NCBI GenBank assembly: GCA_019745415.1
Contig: JAIETF010000003.1
Coordinates: 62,001-126,000 of the forward strand
DNA length: 64,000 nt
Direction: 5' to 3'
From: Candidatus Obscuribacterales bacterium
GTDB taxonomy: Bacteria; Cyanobacteriota; Vampirovibrionia; Obscuribacterales; Obscuribacteraceae
Numbering within the stretch: the stretch's first letter is position 1; each line of letters opens with the position of its first letter. This document shows positions 31,744-40,480 of this stretch, piece by piece. Position numbers and translations under genes: made by a program. The notes under the pieces are model-generated. The model was not told the DNA's origin. It saw nothing but the letters and a program-made list of their open reading frames with translations, and made no database searches.

Positions 31744-33846
31744 ATGGATAGACTCTTCTTCTCAAGCTTTGTTATGCTCTTCGCAGAAACCATGGCCATT
31801 CGTTGGCTCGGCATTGAGATTCCTGTGCTTAGAGCCTTCCCTAATCTAGTTCTGATGCTGGTCTTTATCGGCGCTTCAGCCGGGATTGCGCAACCAGATA
31901 AGAAAAGCGCCTCCTGGAAAGCAGCGCTCTCGATCATCTTGCTCTCGATATCGGTAATTGCAGTACCTCTTACCCCGCTAAAAGATCTTTCTTTGCGCAT
32001 CGACGAAAACAATACCACTGCCGGTGCTATAGTCAGCCTTGTGCTAATTGCGCTTAATGCCTTTAGTTTGCTCACTATCTTTAGATGCATAGGCGCCACC
32101 GTCGGTGAAGAATTCAAAAGAAGAGAGCCTCTCAAAGCCTATTCAGTCAATATTCTCGGTTCCATGGCCGGGGTCTTGGCTTTTGCTATTTGTTCCTTTC
32201 TAAACACACCCCCATGGCTCTGGCTGACCATTACAGGTGCTGCCGCCTATACCTACAATAAGAATGCCAAACTACTCTTGCTCTTGTTGCCAATCATAAT
32301 CGCCTCCTTTTTTACGGCCCAAGGGTCCTTCTGGTCGCCCTACGGCAAGCTCGAGATCAAAACCTTCGACGTACCAAGCGAGAGTCCTTTCGGCGCCGGC
32401 AATTACAATCTCTTTTGCAATAACGTCTATTTCCATTCAGCCACCCATGTACCAGATAAAGAAAAATTCCAGGGTTATGATGCCGCCTCGCTTTCTCAAG
32501 ACAAAGAAAAAGGAGAGCGCCTCCTTGTCCATGCCTACAAACTGATGCAATTGCCCTATCGCTTTGCACCGTCCAGTTCAGACGTCCTTATTCTAGGCTC
32601 CGGCTCGGGTAACGATACGGCCTTTGCCCTCAAACAAGAAGGCGTGGAGCGGGTGGACGCTGTTGAAATCGACCCGGTTATTGGTAATTTCGGCAAAACG
32701 ATTCACCCTGACAAACCCTATCTCAATGACAAAATCAAACTGATAATCAACGATGCCCGCTCTTATTTGCACGATAGCGATAAGAAATTCGATATAGTAA
32801 ATTTCGCCTATCTAGACCCGGGCGGCACCTTGAACACAGCCTCTTTCATGCGGGTTGACAATTATGTCTTTACCGAAGAAAGCATTAAAGATGCTCTCAA
32901 ACTGCTCAAGCCGACCGGCATTGTCGCTATGAGTTTTGCCACTGGTAGAGATCATCCAGTCACAGCCAGACTCTACAACACCATCAAGAGCGCTAGCGGT
33001 AAGGCTCCACTTACCCTTTGCGACGACAGCTTCTCCAGTTGCATTTTCTTGTTCGGTCCGGGTATTGAAATGCAAGAAAGCAAGCTGCCGGAACTAATCA
33101 AAGAAGCTCTCAGCGCAGACAAGGAGCTAATCGTCTGGCAGCCCAATGAGACTCAGGCAAGAATCAGAAAAGCAACTGACGACTGGCCGTTTCTCTACCT
33201 CCAATTTGATACCACTGGTCTGATCATCTACAGCACCTTTCTGATTTTCACCATACTCATTCCAGTTCCCTTTATCTTCAAGCTAGACAAGACCTCAGTC
33301 TTGGCACCACAGTCTTTTGCCATGTTCACTCTCGGCGAAGCGTTTATGCTAATGGAAACAAAGTGCTGTACCGAGTTATCCCTGCTCTTCGGCAATACAT
33401 GGATCGTCAGTTCTGTTGTTATCTTCGCCTTCCTGACTCTGGGTTTTCTAGCTAATCTTTTTGTTCTCAAGCTCAGCTCTGAAAAACTCAAAAAGGTCAA
33501 ACCCATTTGTTATCTGCTACTCACAGTCATACTGCTGACCGACTTCTTTCTCACCTTAGCCAACCTCAACCTACCATCGAGCTCGGCGAAACTATTGACC
33601 ACACTTATCACTTGCCTACCTGTCTTCTTCGGCGGCGTGCTTTTTTCCTCTCATTTTAAAGAGATCAAAGATGCCAATCTTGGGCTGGCGGCCAACTTAC
33701 TTGGAGTCACCTTCGGCGGGCTGCTTGAGAATCTCTGCGTAGTGGGCGGCATCAAGAGCCTAAGCCTATTGACACTGTTTCTTTACCTTCTTTCTGCACT
33801 ACCGGCGATGCGCCTCAAACTATTCCCCTATCACAAGCATATTTAA
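31744..33846 (+). CDS. Spermidine-synthase-like domain in a polytopic membrane protein
   Basis: The 700-residue protein has about six membrane helices before residue 200, a cytoplasmic domain (about 210-450) with the methyltransferase/spermidine-synthase fold, then about seven more helices. The nucleotide-type loop is VLILGSGSGNDTAFAL and the acidic strand is VDAVEIDP. At the position where spermidine synthases carry the catalytic 'D-S-T-D-P', this protein reads AYLDP, so the catalytic Asp appears to be Ala. Polyamine synthesis is therefore doubtful; another transfer or binding function is likely. It is the last gene of the MoxR-DUF58 operon and converges with the LuxR gene (32-base overlap). 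Confidence 0.8.
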   Translation: MDRLFFSSFVMLFAETMAIRWLGIEIPVLRAFPNLVLMLVFIGASAGIAQPDKKSASWKAALSIILLSISVIAVPLTPLKDLSLRIDENNTTAGAIVSLVLIALNAFSLLTIFRCIGATVGEEFKRREPLKAYSVNILGSMAGVLAFAICSFLNTPPWLWLTITGAAAYTYNKNAKLLLLLLPIIIASFFTAQGSFWSPYGKLEIKTFDVPSESPFGAGNYNLFCNNVYFHSATHVPDKEKFQGYDAASLSQDKEKGERLLVHAYKLMQLPYRFAPSSSDVLILGSGSGNDTAFALKQEGVERVDAVEIDPVIGNFGKTIHPDKPYLNDKIKLIINDARSYLHDSDKKFDIVNFAYLDPGGTLNTASFMRVDNYVFTEESIKDALKLLKPTGIVAMSFATGRDHPVTARLYNTIKSASGKAPLTLCDDSFSSCIFLFGPGIEMQESKLPELIKEALSADKELIVWQPNETQARIRKATDDWPFLYLQFDTTGLIIYSTFLIFTILIPVPFIFKLDKTSVLAPQSFAMFTLGEAFMLMETKCCTELSLLFGNTWIVSSVVIFAFLTLGFLANLFVLKLSSEKLKKVKPICYLLLTVILLTDFFLTLANLNLPSSSAKLLTTLITCLPVFFGGVLFSSHFKEIKDANLGLAANLLGVTFGGLLENLCVVGGIKSLSLLTLFLYLLSALPAMRLKLFPYHKHI

Positions 33847-35395
33847 CCAGTGCTGTACGACTCTTCAGTTTCAACTTCTTGCGTATTCGAGAAGCATGCA
33901 ATTCCACTGTCGACTCTGTCAAGAAGAGTCTTTGGGCAATCTCTCTATTGGCATAGCCCGAAGATATTAGTCGCAATACTTCCAACTCTCGAGCGGAAAG
34001 ATTAGCCTCCGGGCTCTCGCTCGATTTTTCTTCCACCAACGGGCGACTGGTTTTGCGATTGCTTGATACAGATTCTAATGCCGATATCAGCTGGCCGGTC
34101 AAGTTACTCATCAAACCGGCATGAAAAAGCTGATCTCGTGCATTCTGAAAATCAAGACAATGACCCAAAGCAATAGAAGCTTGTTTGGTCAAAGTGTCCA
34201 GGCATTCGACTTCCAACTCAGACCAATGCCTCTTTTTGGAAGACACCAAGGCAATAACACCAAAGCTCTCTGAGCCCTGCAAAAGAGGAAGACCAACCAT
34301 ACTTTCTATTCCATCAAAACTTAGCATGTCATACTCTTCTTCGCTGAGCCTGCCCTCTTGCTTGAGTAGAGAAAGATCACTATATGCGGATAAACGCCCC
34401 AATAACTCGCATGCAAAGAGCGGGAACTGACTAGTGCGACCAAGTCCAAGCGGCGAAAAATCAGGGTCTTCCCATTCATGCAGTACTTGAGCCGCACCGC
34501 CAGTAGTGCGGACTACCAAGCAACGAGATGGCTTCAAACCTCTCCCCAAAGAGTCGGCTAGAGTCTGCATAACAAAATCCCGATCTAGAGAAGAATGCAC
34601 CGCGCAGATAGACTGTCTCAACCATTGCTCGGCTGAAAGACGGCGGGACAATTCAGGTGAGGCAGCGCTATCGTCCTGAAACCGAGTAGATATCAAAGAC
34701 AACATCGGACGAGAAAGAAGTGAGGCAAGCAGGTGGCCGGTCTGCTCGCAAAGCAGTTGCTCTTCTTTCGACATATGCGCCGAAGAGAAACCGAGCAAAA
34801 GTAAACCGCATACTCTCTGGGTGCGCAAACGACTGGCACTGGTTAAGGTGACTGTGACCGGGATGAGCAATCCGCCCGCTTCGCCTTGCCTATCTGGTCT
34901 ATCTGGTCTATCTGGTCTATCTGGTCTATCTGGTCTAAAATCTCCAGAGGAATTTGGCAAAGCGGCAAGAGAAAGAACAGGAGAATCGCCTGCTTCGCAC
35001 AATTGCTGCAATTCAGCAGAAGCAACCTTGACGGCTTGCCCCAGAGCCAAGCTGGCAGCAGCCTCTGCTGAGCACACAAGTCGAAAAGAGCTTTCGGAAG
35101 TGATTGACTCCGGTTCAAGGCGACGACCTTCTCTGGCAAAGTCGCGACCGCGCACCAAACCTTGCAAGAGCGAACCGGTCAAACCGACCAAGTAACGGGT
35201 TCGCACTTCAACTCCAGGCTCAATGGAAAAGGCATCGACGGCAAACAAACTGAGGGTGGAAAGCGACAAGGAAGCGGCCAGGTCGGCCACATCGCGGTTG
35301 AGAGCAGCCCAAAAACTAGAACCCCCATCAGCCTGAGAAGACTGATTGCGAATTCTAGCCAAAATTGAAATTGTGCCCTCAGACCAGTTATTCAT
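33815..35395 (-). CDS. GAF-domain LuxR-family regulator
   Basis: The C-terminal 60 residues are a LuxR/NarL helix-turn-helix (LSARELEVLRLISSGYANRE, IAQRLFLTESTVELHASRIR). Upstream, residues about 260-450 look like a GAF domain (SMVGLPLLQGSESFGVIAL), preceded by a less clear sensor-like region with a five-fold Asp-Arg-Pro repeat near residues 155-170. There is no response-regulator receiver domain. The ATG at 35395 gives 526 residues; a TTG at 35482 would add 29. It is a probable ligand- or redox-sensing transcription factor. Confidence 0.85.
   Translation of the reverse strand: MNNWSEGTISILARIRNQSSQADGGSSFWAALNRDVADLAASLSLSTLSLFAVDAFSIEPGVEVRTRYLVGLTGSLLQGLVRGRDFAREGRRLEPESITSESSFRLVCSAEAAASLALGQAVKVASAELQQLCEAGDSPVLSLAALPNSSGDFRPDRPDRPDRPDRPDRQGEAGGLLIPVTVTLTSASRLRTQRVCGLLLLGFSSAHMSKEEQLLCEQTGHLLASLLSRPMLSLISTRFQDDSAASPELSRRLSAEQWLRQSICAVHSSLDRDFVMQTLADSLGRGLKPSRCLVVRTTGGAAQVLHEWEDPDFSPLGLGRTSQFPLFACELLGRLSAYSDLSLLKQEGRLSEEEYDMLSFDGIESMVGLPLLQGSESFGVIALVSSKKRHWSELEVECLDTLTKQASIALGHCLDFQNARDQLFHAGLMSNLTGQLISALESVSSNRKTSRPLVEEKSSESPEANLSARELEVLRLISSGYANREIAQRLFLTESTVELHASRIRKKLKLKSRTALVKYACDRGIV
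34891..34935. repeat. Perfect 9-bp tandem repeat, five copies
   Basis: TATCTGGTC is repeated five times without a mismatch, encoding (Arg-Pro-Asp)5 in the LuxR-type regulator on the minus strand. The unit is a multiple of three, so length changes keep the frame. Confidence 0.95.
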
Positions 35396-35753
35396 CCCAC
35401 ACCCGCCAACTGGCTTACTTTCTAAAATAGCCCAACTGGCAAGATTGCGGCAGCAGCCAAGCTTGATCGGTTCGAAATCCAATAAGGTATGTGCAACAAG
35501 GCTTTTGAGACTGATAACTAATTACCACCCCACCCGGCATTAATTCCTGAAGTGCTTGGAGGGCGGACTATTTGAGACAGAGAATAGATAATTGGCAGAA
35601 TCGCAAGAATTAATATTAAACACCGCCTGCCAAGCATCAACAGCCTAGCCAAACTCGCCAGAAATTCAGGCTTTCCAGCGCTTCCCCTTGAGAACATCTT
35701 GTTATAGAATTAATCTATAGCCGATCTATATATGAATTATTCAAGAGACCATC
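35396..35753. other. Intergenic region between the LuxR regulator and the putative peptidase
   Basis: The two genes diverge, so this region should hold both promoters. Near the + strand gene an A/T-rich run (35700-35745) with TTATAGAATTAATCTATAG and ATCTATATATG resembles a promoter core. Its best -35 candidate is TTGAGA (35689-35694), 17 bases before TAATCT, a weak match. No gene or RNA is recognised. Confidence 0.4.
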
Positions 35754-36347
35754 ATGCCAAGAAAGACCGACTCGGAACAAACAAAAGCAAAAGCCAAGGC
35801 AGTTAGCTCCTCCTTGCGCAATTTGAGACGCCAATTCGGCAAGAGGATGGTCGAGACACTGTTGAAGTCGCCCACCCTTATGGAAGATATCGACAAAATA
35901 AGAGAAGCCGGCGTGCGAATCAGACTGGTGGACGGACCATGCCGGGCTTACTACGACCGAAAAAAACGCACCATTTACATCGGGCGCTGGTGCCCACGCA
36001 ACTACAAACTGATAAGCATTGCCCATGAATTCGTACACGCATTGGTCAAGCCTACTCTAGATCCAATTCCCGGAAAAACCGGCAGACAGGAGTTTATAGA
36101 CCGTTGTCTGGAAGAAGAGACCGAAGCAATCGTGCACGAGATAGAAATCGTCAAAGAGCTTATCAAGGCCGGAACGCCTGTGGACCCCAAGGAACTTGAA
36201 TGGCTAAAGCGCTATCGCCGCGGTGGGCGCAAAGCAATCCGCAAAGCCTTGGAGAAGACCATTACATCAACCACGGGCGAAGATTACCCTGAATATTACG
36301 GCAGTTGGTACGACGAGATTGTGCCGCCTGCTCAACGCTTACCCTAA
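35754..36347 (+). CDS. Putative HExxH zinc metallopeptidase
   Basis: This 197-residue basic protein contains IAHEFVHAL, a zincin HExxH motif (His91, Glu92, His95). A Glu-rich helix at residues about 119-130 (LEEETEAIVHEI) may supply the third zinc ligand about 28 residues later, as in gluzincin-type families. The preceding strand (TIYIGRW) matches the usual edge strand. There is no signal peptide, so it is probably cytoplasmic. No family is named with confidence; similar HExxH domains occur in phage and toxin-associated proteins, but no such genes lie nearby. It converges with the pxpA-like gene. Confidence 0.75.
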   Translation: MPRKTDSEQTKAKAKAVSSSLRNLRRQFGKRMVETLLKSPTLMEDIDKIREAGVRIRLVDGPCRAYYDRKKRTIYIGRWCPRNYKLISIAHEFVHALVKPTLDPIPGKTGRQEFIDRCLEEETEAIVHEIEIVKELIKAGTPVDPKELEWLKRYRRGGRKAIRKALEKTITSTTGEDYPEYYGSWYDEIVPPAQRLP

Positions 36348-36367
36348 GCCAAGCTGTTCTATCTTAC

Positions 36368-37300
36368 TTAAACAGAATAAGCGAGACTGGGGAATTCAGA
36401 GTCTTCTGTTGTGTCAATTGAGTATGGCTCAGCGGTCAATGCCGAAGCATCGGGGATTAGTCGACGAATTTCTTCAGCGACAGCATGAGCATCAGGCATA
36501 CGGCTGTGCAAATGAATCGTCTCAAACTCGAGCGGTACACGACTGCCATCCGAGGCGGTTACTTCGCCATAGCGCAATAGACTGTGCACTTGCTTCATCA
36601 CCTCACCAGGCGACTTGATAATGGCGCGCGAATGAGTATGAGGAAGAAGACTGCCGTTGGCATCATAAGAGCGGTCAACCCAGGCTTCTCCGGCTACTCG
36701 TATGCCGGCTCTCTCACCGCAAGCAAGCAATGTATTGCCGGCCGGACCAATAAGCACCAGCCAGCGATCAAATTCAGCAACCGCACGGGCGACAATTGTA
36801 GCGATACGAATATCATGGCTCATCTGTCTGTAGAGAAAGCCATGGGGGCGCACTTGGGTGATATCTAAGCCAAAAGTGCGAGCCAAGCCGGAAAGAGCAC
36901 CCAACTGATACAAGATAGAGGCTCTCAGCTCGGAAGAGGTAAGGTGAATCTCTCTGCGACCAAAACCGGCCAAATCGGGATAGCCGATATGAGCACCGAG
37001 AGCCAAGCCGTAATAGCGAATGCTTTCCAGCGCTGCTTCCATAAGACTGGGATCGCCGGAATGGGCTCCACAGGCTACATTGGCTGATGTAGCGAAAGGT
37101 AGAATTTCTTGTTCGCCTTCCACTCGGTAAGGTCCGAAGCCCTCGCCGATATTTGTATTTATGTCGTAGCCGCGTGAGATGAGGATGCGGGAAGCCGCGC
37201 CCTGGTGCGAAAACGCCATCGTGCTGACGGCGGACGATGACTGCTCTCGGTTGTTTCTGTCACCACGACCTTTTTGATTCTGATGCTTTGTTCTTCGCAC
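36368..37300 (-). CDS. pxpA: 5-oxoprolinase subunit A-like (PxpA/YcsF) protein
   Basis: PxpA works with PxpB and PxpC to hydrolyse 5-oxoproline using ATP. The 310-residue protein shows the LamB/YcsF pattern: YDINTNIGEGFG, TSANVACGAHSGDP, IGYPDLAGFGRR, VRPHGFLYRQ and EAWVDRSYDANGSL. The usual opening 'DLNCDLGE' has lost its Cys and second Asp (Asn-Thr-Asn). About 40 basic and polar residues precede the domain. The GTG at 37300 has GAGGGAA upstream. No pxpB or pxpC is adjacent, so activity would need subunits encoded elsewhere, or the protein has diverged. Confidence 0.8.
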   Translation of the reverse strand: MRRTKHQNQKGRGDRNNREQSSSAVSTMAFSHQGAASRILISRGYDINTNIGEGFGPYRVEGEQEILPFATSANVACGAHSGDPSLMEAALESIRYYGLALGAHIGYPDLAGFGRREIHLTSSELRASILYQLGALSGLARTFGLDITQVRPHGFLYRQMSHDIRIATIVARAVAEFDRWLVLIGPAGNTLLACGERAGIRVAGEAWVDRSYDANGSLLPHTHSRAIIKSPGEVMKQVHSLLRYGEVTASDGSRVPLEFETIHLHSRMPDAHAVAEEIRRLIPDASALTAEPYSIDTTEDSEFPSLAYSV

Positions 37301-37450
37301 CGCTATTCCCTCATTTCATGCCAACTCAGGCGGACCAGAAATTCTAACAAGAAATGAGACAAATTACTCTTTCCAGGCGAAACCCTATGGCGATCTATGA
37401 AGTTAGCATTAAAATGACATTAGTATTCGCATGATTAAGGTGGGAAGCGC

Positions 37451-38938
37451 TTGAAAAAAGCACTGTTCAAACACATAGCAGCTCTCAGCCTTCTGACGGC
37501 TTTGTCATTAGGGCTCACCCAATTCTCGGTCACTCTTCCGGCAAAGGCAGAAGCAGGCTTTATGGAAAGCCCCAGCGACTTACGCTTGAAAGCTATGGAA
37601 GCCCTGCTCAATCAGAATAAAGAGCGTGCTTTTGAGTTTTACAGCATTGCCATCGAACGGGCTGTTACTGAATATGGCACCAAATCTACATTTCTGGCCG
37701 ACCTTTGCTATGAAGCAGGCTCTCTAGCCAACCGCATGGACCGCTTCGACCGAGCTGAGACCTATCTAAGGCAAGCGCTTGCCATCAATCCGCGCCTATC
37801 GATGGCGCGCATGGAGCTAGCCGAGGTCACCCGGAGAAGAGGCAAGCCACTAGAATCACTAGAGCAGATTCAACGAGACCTGGCCAATCATCCAAACTCT
37901 ATTATTGCCCGCAAGCAGTTCGTGCGCTGGCTTGGGACAAATAGCAAAACCCTGACCGACCGTTCTATCGCCCACCAAGAGAGTGTTCGCCTGGCTATGG
38001 CTACTAGAGCTGGCTCTGGAGGCAGTACCGATGACAGACTGTCTGCTTTGACCGGCGGCAAGTCAAAAGCGCCGGCGCAATTGCCAAACGAAAGTCAAGA
38101 ACCAACCTTAAAGCCGCAAGATAAAGTTGGGGAAAATCCCGCAACCAAGCCGAGCGAAGAGCCAGAGCAGAGCCACAGACTACCCGGCAGACCGAAAATA
38201 AGGTCGAGCGAAGAAATTGATAGAGAAGAGAAAGCCAAAGAAGAAGCACGCAAGAAAGCTGAGCAAGCCAAGAAAGACGAGCAAGCCAGAAAAGAAGAGC
38301 AGGCGCGCAGAGAAGAGCAGGCTAGAAAAGAAGAGCAGGCGAGAAAAGAGCGCCGGAGAGAAGCCCAAGCAAAAGCTCGCCTGCAAAAGAATGAGAGTAA
38401 GCTGGAGGCGAAGAGCGAGAGCAAGAAGAAAGCAACCAGCGTTGCAGAGACTAAAGATAAAGAAAAGCCCGAAGAGAAGGCAGACGAGAAAGCTACTGTC
38501 AAGCCCGAGAAAGCAAACAAAGCAAGTAAACCAAAAGCGGCCGAACAGGTTACACCATCTTCTCAATCACTTGTGCCTGGGGCGGGACAGGGTGCTGCAC
38601 CGGCGGTGCCGATGCAACCTTACCCTATTTATGCGCCGGTGCCTGTTCCCTCCGGACCACCGACCAAGCGACCAAAAGCAGGAGTGCTTGTACCACCGCC
38701 GCCACCCACACCGCTAATTTTCCCAGGAATGCAGCCACCACCGGTGATGATGCCGCCACAGCAATTACCGCCTAAGCCCAAGAAGGAAAAGCCGGTGGTT
38801 AAGCCCCAGCCCAAGCAGGAAGAAGAAAGCAAAGAGCCGGAAGAAAAACCGCCGGTCACTTCAACACCGACAGACCAGGATGCCGAATTTATTCTCGACT
38901 GGGGTGGCGTCAAGAAAGGCAAAGGCAAAGGTAAATAA
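37451..38938 (+). CDS. Secreted TPR protein with Lys/Glu and Pro-rich tail
   Basis: The 495-residue protein starts at TTG 37451 after AAGGTGGGAAG. The signal peptide runs to about residue 34 (LSLLTALSLGLTQFSVTLPAKA). Residues about 45-165 form TPR helices (AETYLRQALAINPRLSMARM). Residues about 255-365 are an extreme Lys/Glu/Arg/Ala run that should form a single long charged helix (KKDEQARKEEQARREEQARK). The C-terminal 125 residues are Pro-rich. This TonB- or TolA-like architecture suggests spanning the periplasm, but no TonB or TolA C-terminal domain is visible. Confidence 0.78.
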   Translation: MKKALFKHIAALSLLTALSLGLTQFSVTLPAKAEAGFMESPSDLRLKAMEALLNQNKERAFEFYSIAIERAVTEYGTKSTFLADLCYEAGSLANRMDRFDRAETYLRQALAINPRLSMARMELAEVTRRRGKPLESLEQIQRDLANHPNSIIARKQFVRWLGTNSKTLTDRSIAHQESVRLAMATRAGSGGSTDDRLSALTGGKSKAPAQLPNESQEPTLKPQDKVGENPATKPSEEPEQSHRLPGRPKIRSSEEIDREEKAKEEARKKAEQAKKDEQARKEEQARREEQARKEEQARKERRREAQAKARLQKNESKLEAKSESKKKATSVAETKDKEKPEEKADEKATVKPEKANKASKPKAAEQVTPSSQSLVPGAGQGAAPAVPMQPYPIYAPVPVPSGPPTKRPKAGVLVPPPPPTPLIFPGMQPPPVMMPPQQLPPKPKKEKPVVKPQPKQEEESKEPEEKPPVTSTPTDQDAEFILDWGGVKKGKGKGK

Positions 38939-38961
38939 GCGCTAGCCGCTCTCTGAGCTGT

Positions 38962-39672
38962 TTAGTTGTCTACGTTCATGGCCCGACCGGAGGCTTGCTG
39001 TGAGCCTGGCGTAACAGCTGGTTGCGACAACAACTGAGAGCCCGGCATTGGTTTGCGCATACCCGGCTTGATTGACGGCAATTTCTTTTTCTGCTCGGCA
39101 GTGAGAACAGAACGAATGGCGATAAAGTCATCAATCATCAAGCTCTCAGCCTCACCCTGAATTTTGCGCAACTCACTATGCTTAGCCCTTATCTGGTCGT
39201 CTGTTGAACCTGGTTCAAAGAGCAAATCACGCATTTCAGCCCGTTTAGCTTTAATATCTTTCTGTAATTCTTTGGCTTTCGCTTGAGTTTGGCTACGCAT
39301 AGACTTGATTTTATTCTTCTGTTCTTCGCTAAGATTTAGTTCGGTTAGATTAAGAGGACTACGTCCGGGCATCCTCAATTCTCGCCCCAGGCGATTGCGC
39401 ATTGAGCCATCGCCGCCTTCGCGCAATTGCTTCAAACGGGCGAAACGATCTTCATCGCCGCCCATTTCTCTGCCGCTTGCCTGACTATCGAAGTTACGCC
39501 TAAATCGTCTCAGTCTAGTTTCAGAGTCTCCATTGCCACCCTTATCACCAGCGCCACTCTCCAGCACTTCGGCGGCGCCGTCCGGAGCGGCAAAAGCAAA
39601 AGGAACGGCACCTTGCATCAAGGTGAAAGCAAGCAACAAAGCAGCTGCATTTGCTCTAAAGTTGAATCGCAT
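38962..39672 (-). CDS. Spy/CpxP-like periplasmic protein
   Basis: The ATG at 39672 is preferred because GAGGA lies eight bases upstream; ATGs at 39681 and 39687 are alternatives. A signal peptide (RANAAALLLAFTLMQGAVPFAFA) is followed by a helical domain with the Spy/CpxP pattern: LTELNLSEEQKNKIKSMR, AEMRDLLFEPGSTDDQI and FIAIRSVLTAEQKKKLPSI. Spy-like proteins are periplasmic chaperones or metal-stress sensors. The start overlaps the end of the anti-sigma gene, so it belongs to the sigma operon and may help sense the stress that releases the sigma factor. Confidence 0.82.
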   Translation of the reverse strand: MRFNFRANAAALLLAFTLMQGAVPFAFAAPDGAAEVLESGAGDKGGNGDSETRLRRFRRNFDSQASGREMGGDEDRFARLKQLREGGDGSMRNRLGRELRMPGRSPLNLTELNLSEEQKNKIKSMRSQTQAKAKELQKDIKAKRAEMRDLLFEPGSTDDQIRAKHSELRKIQGEAESLMIDDFIAIRSVLTAEQKKKLPSIKPGMRKPMPGSQLLSQPAVTPGSQQASGRAMNVDN

Positions 39673-40462
39673 AAAGACCATCCTCATTCGTACCGATGCC
39701 GTAATCGTCTACGCCACCACCAACAATATCATCATAAGCATCTACAACGTCATCGTTATCGGCAGAAGCAACAGTAGCAAGAGCGTCAACCTTGCGTGAC
39801 TGACCCGGACCGACACCTTTAGACGAAGGCTTCACCTGGTTATCTTTAGCAAGGTGATCGTTGACTGAATCTTTCTGAATTGAACCAACAGATTTACTTG
39901 GCATAGATTTAACTGAATTATTTCTTTCTACAGCTTTAGTTGGCACAACTCTCTTTACTGCTTCACCGCTTGAGATAGTGGGCGCCTGGGCCACCAAGGT
40001 GGGAATGTTCTGGCTGCGATCGCCGCCGAAGAAATAGACGCCGGCAGCCAACACTGCCAACGCCGAAGCCGCCGCTACATAGCGAAAGCCATTAAATCTG
40101 CGCTTATTCTCGACGAACTCCCGCATTGAAACCACAGGGGGCGCATCAGAAACTTCAGCTGCGATATCAGCAGAACCCGCAATAACTTGCGGCGCTACTT
40201 TTTCAAGACGCTCTGCGATAGAATCGGCAAGATCTCGGCCCAGTGCCGGTTCGGGCAGAGCCTTCAGTCTTTCGACTAGCGCCTCCAGCGACTTAAGTTC
40301 AGACTGACAAGCCGAACAAGCATTCAAATGAGAGTCGACTGAGGCAAACTCGACTTCGCTAAGCTCCAAATCGAGATAAGCGCCGAGCATCTCCTGAACG
40401 CTCTCACAAGCAGTTTGCCCGTGCAACTCATTTCCCCCTAGATTGTTTTCCTGACTGGTCAT
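39656..40462 (-). CDS. Zinc-finger anti-sigma factor, single membrane helix
   Basis: The N-terminal domain has the ZAS pattern His-x3-Cys-x2-Cys (SHLNACSACQSELKSL, about residues 44-59), after an upstream Cys in QTACESVQEM. Anti-sigma factors of this type hold an ECF sigma factor at the membrane until a signal releases it. A membrane helix follows (YVAAASALAVLAAGVYFF, about 129-146), then a roughly 115-residue Ser/Val/Asp-rich extracytoplasmic tail. It lies 18 bases after the sigma gene and overlaps the Spy-like gene. Confidence 0.88.
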   Translation of the reverse strand: MTSQENNLGGNELHGQTACESVQEMLGAYLDLELSEVEFASVDSHLNACSACQSELKSLEALVERLKALPEPALGRDLADSIAERLEKVAPQVIAGSADIAAEVSDAPPVVSMREFVENKRRFNGFRYVAAASALAVLAAGVYFFGGDRSQNIPTLVAQAPTISSGEAVKRVVPTKAVERNNSVKSMPSKSVGSIQKDSVNDHLAKDNQVKPSSKGVGPGQSRKVDALATVASADNDDVVDAYDDIVGGGVDDYGIGTNEDGLYAIQL

Positions 40463-40480
40463 ATAAGAACCTCGAATAAC

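Noticed and set aside
34891-34935. Possible CRISPR-like array
   Set aside because: The repeats are 9 bases, contiguous and without spacers; they code for protein.
34821-35195. Open frame of 124 residues on the + strand opposite the LuxR-type gene
   Set aside because: It has Ser-Gly-Leu repeats created by the 9-bp repeat and lies wholly inside a convincing gene.
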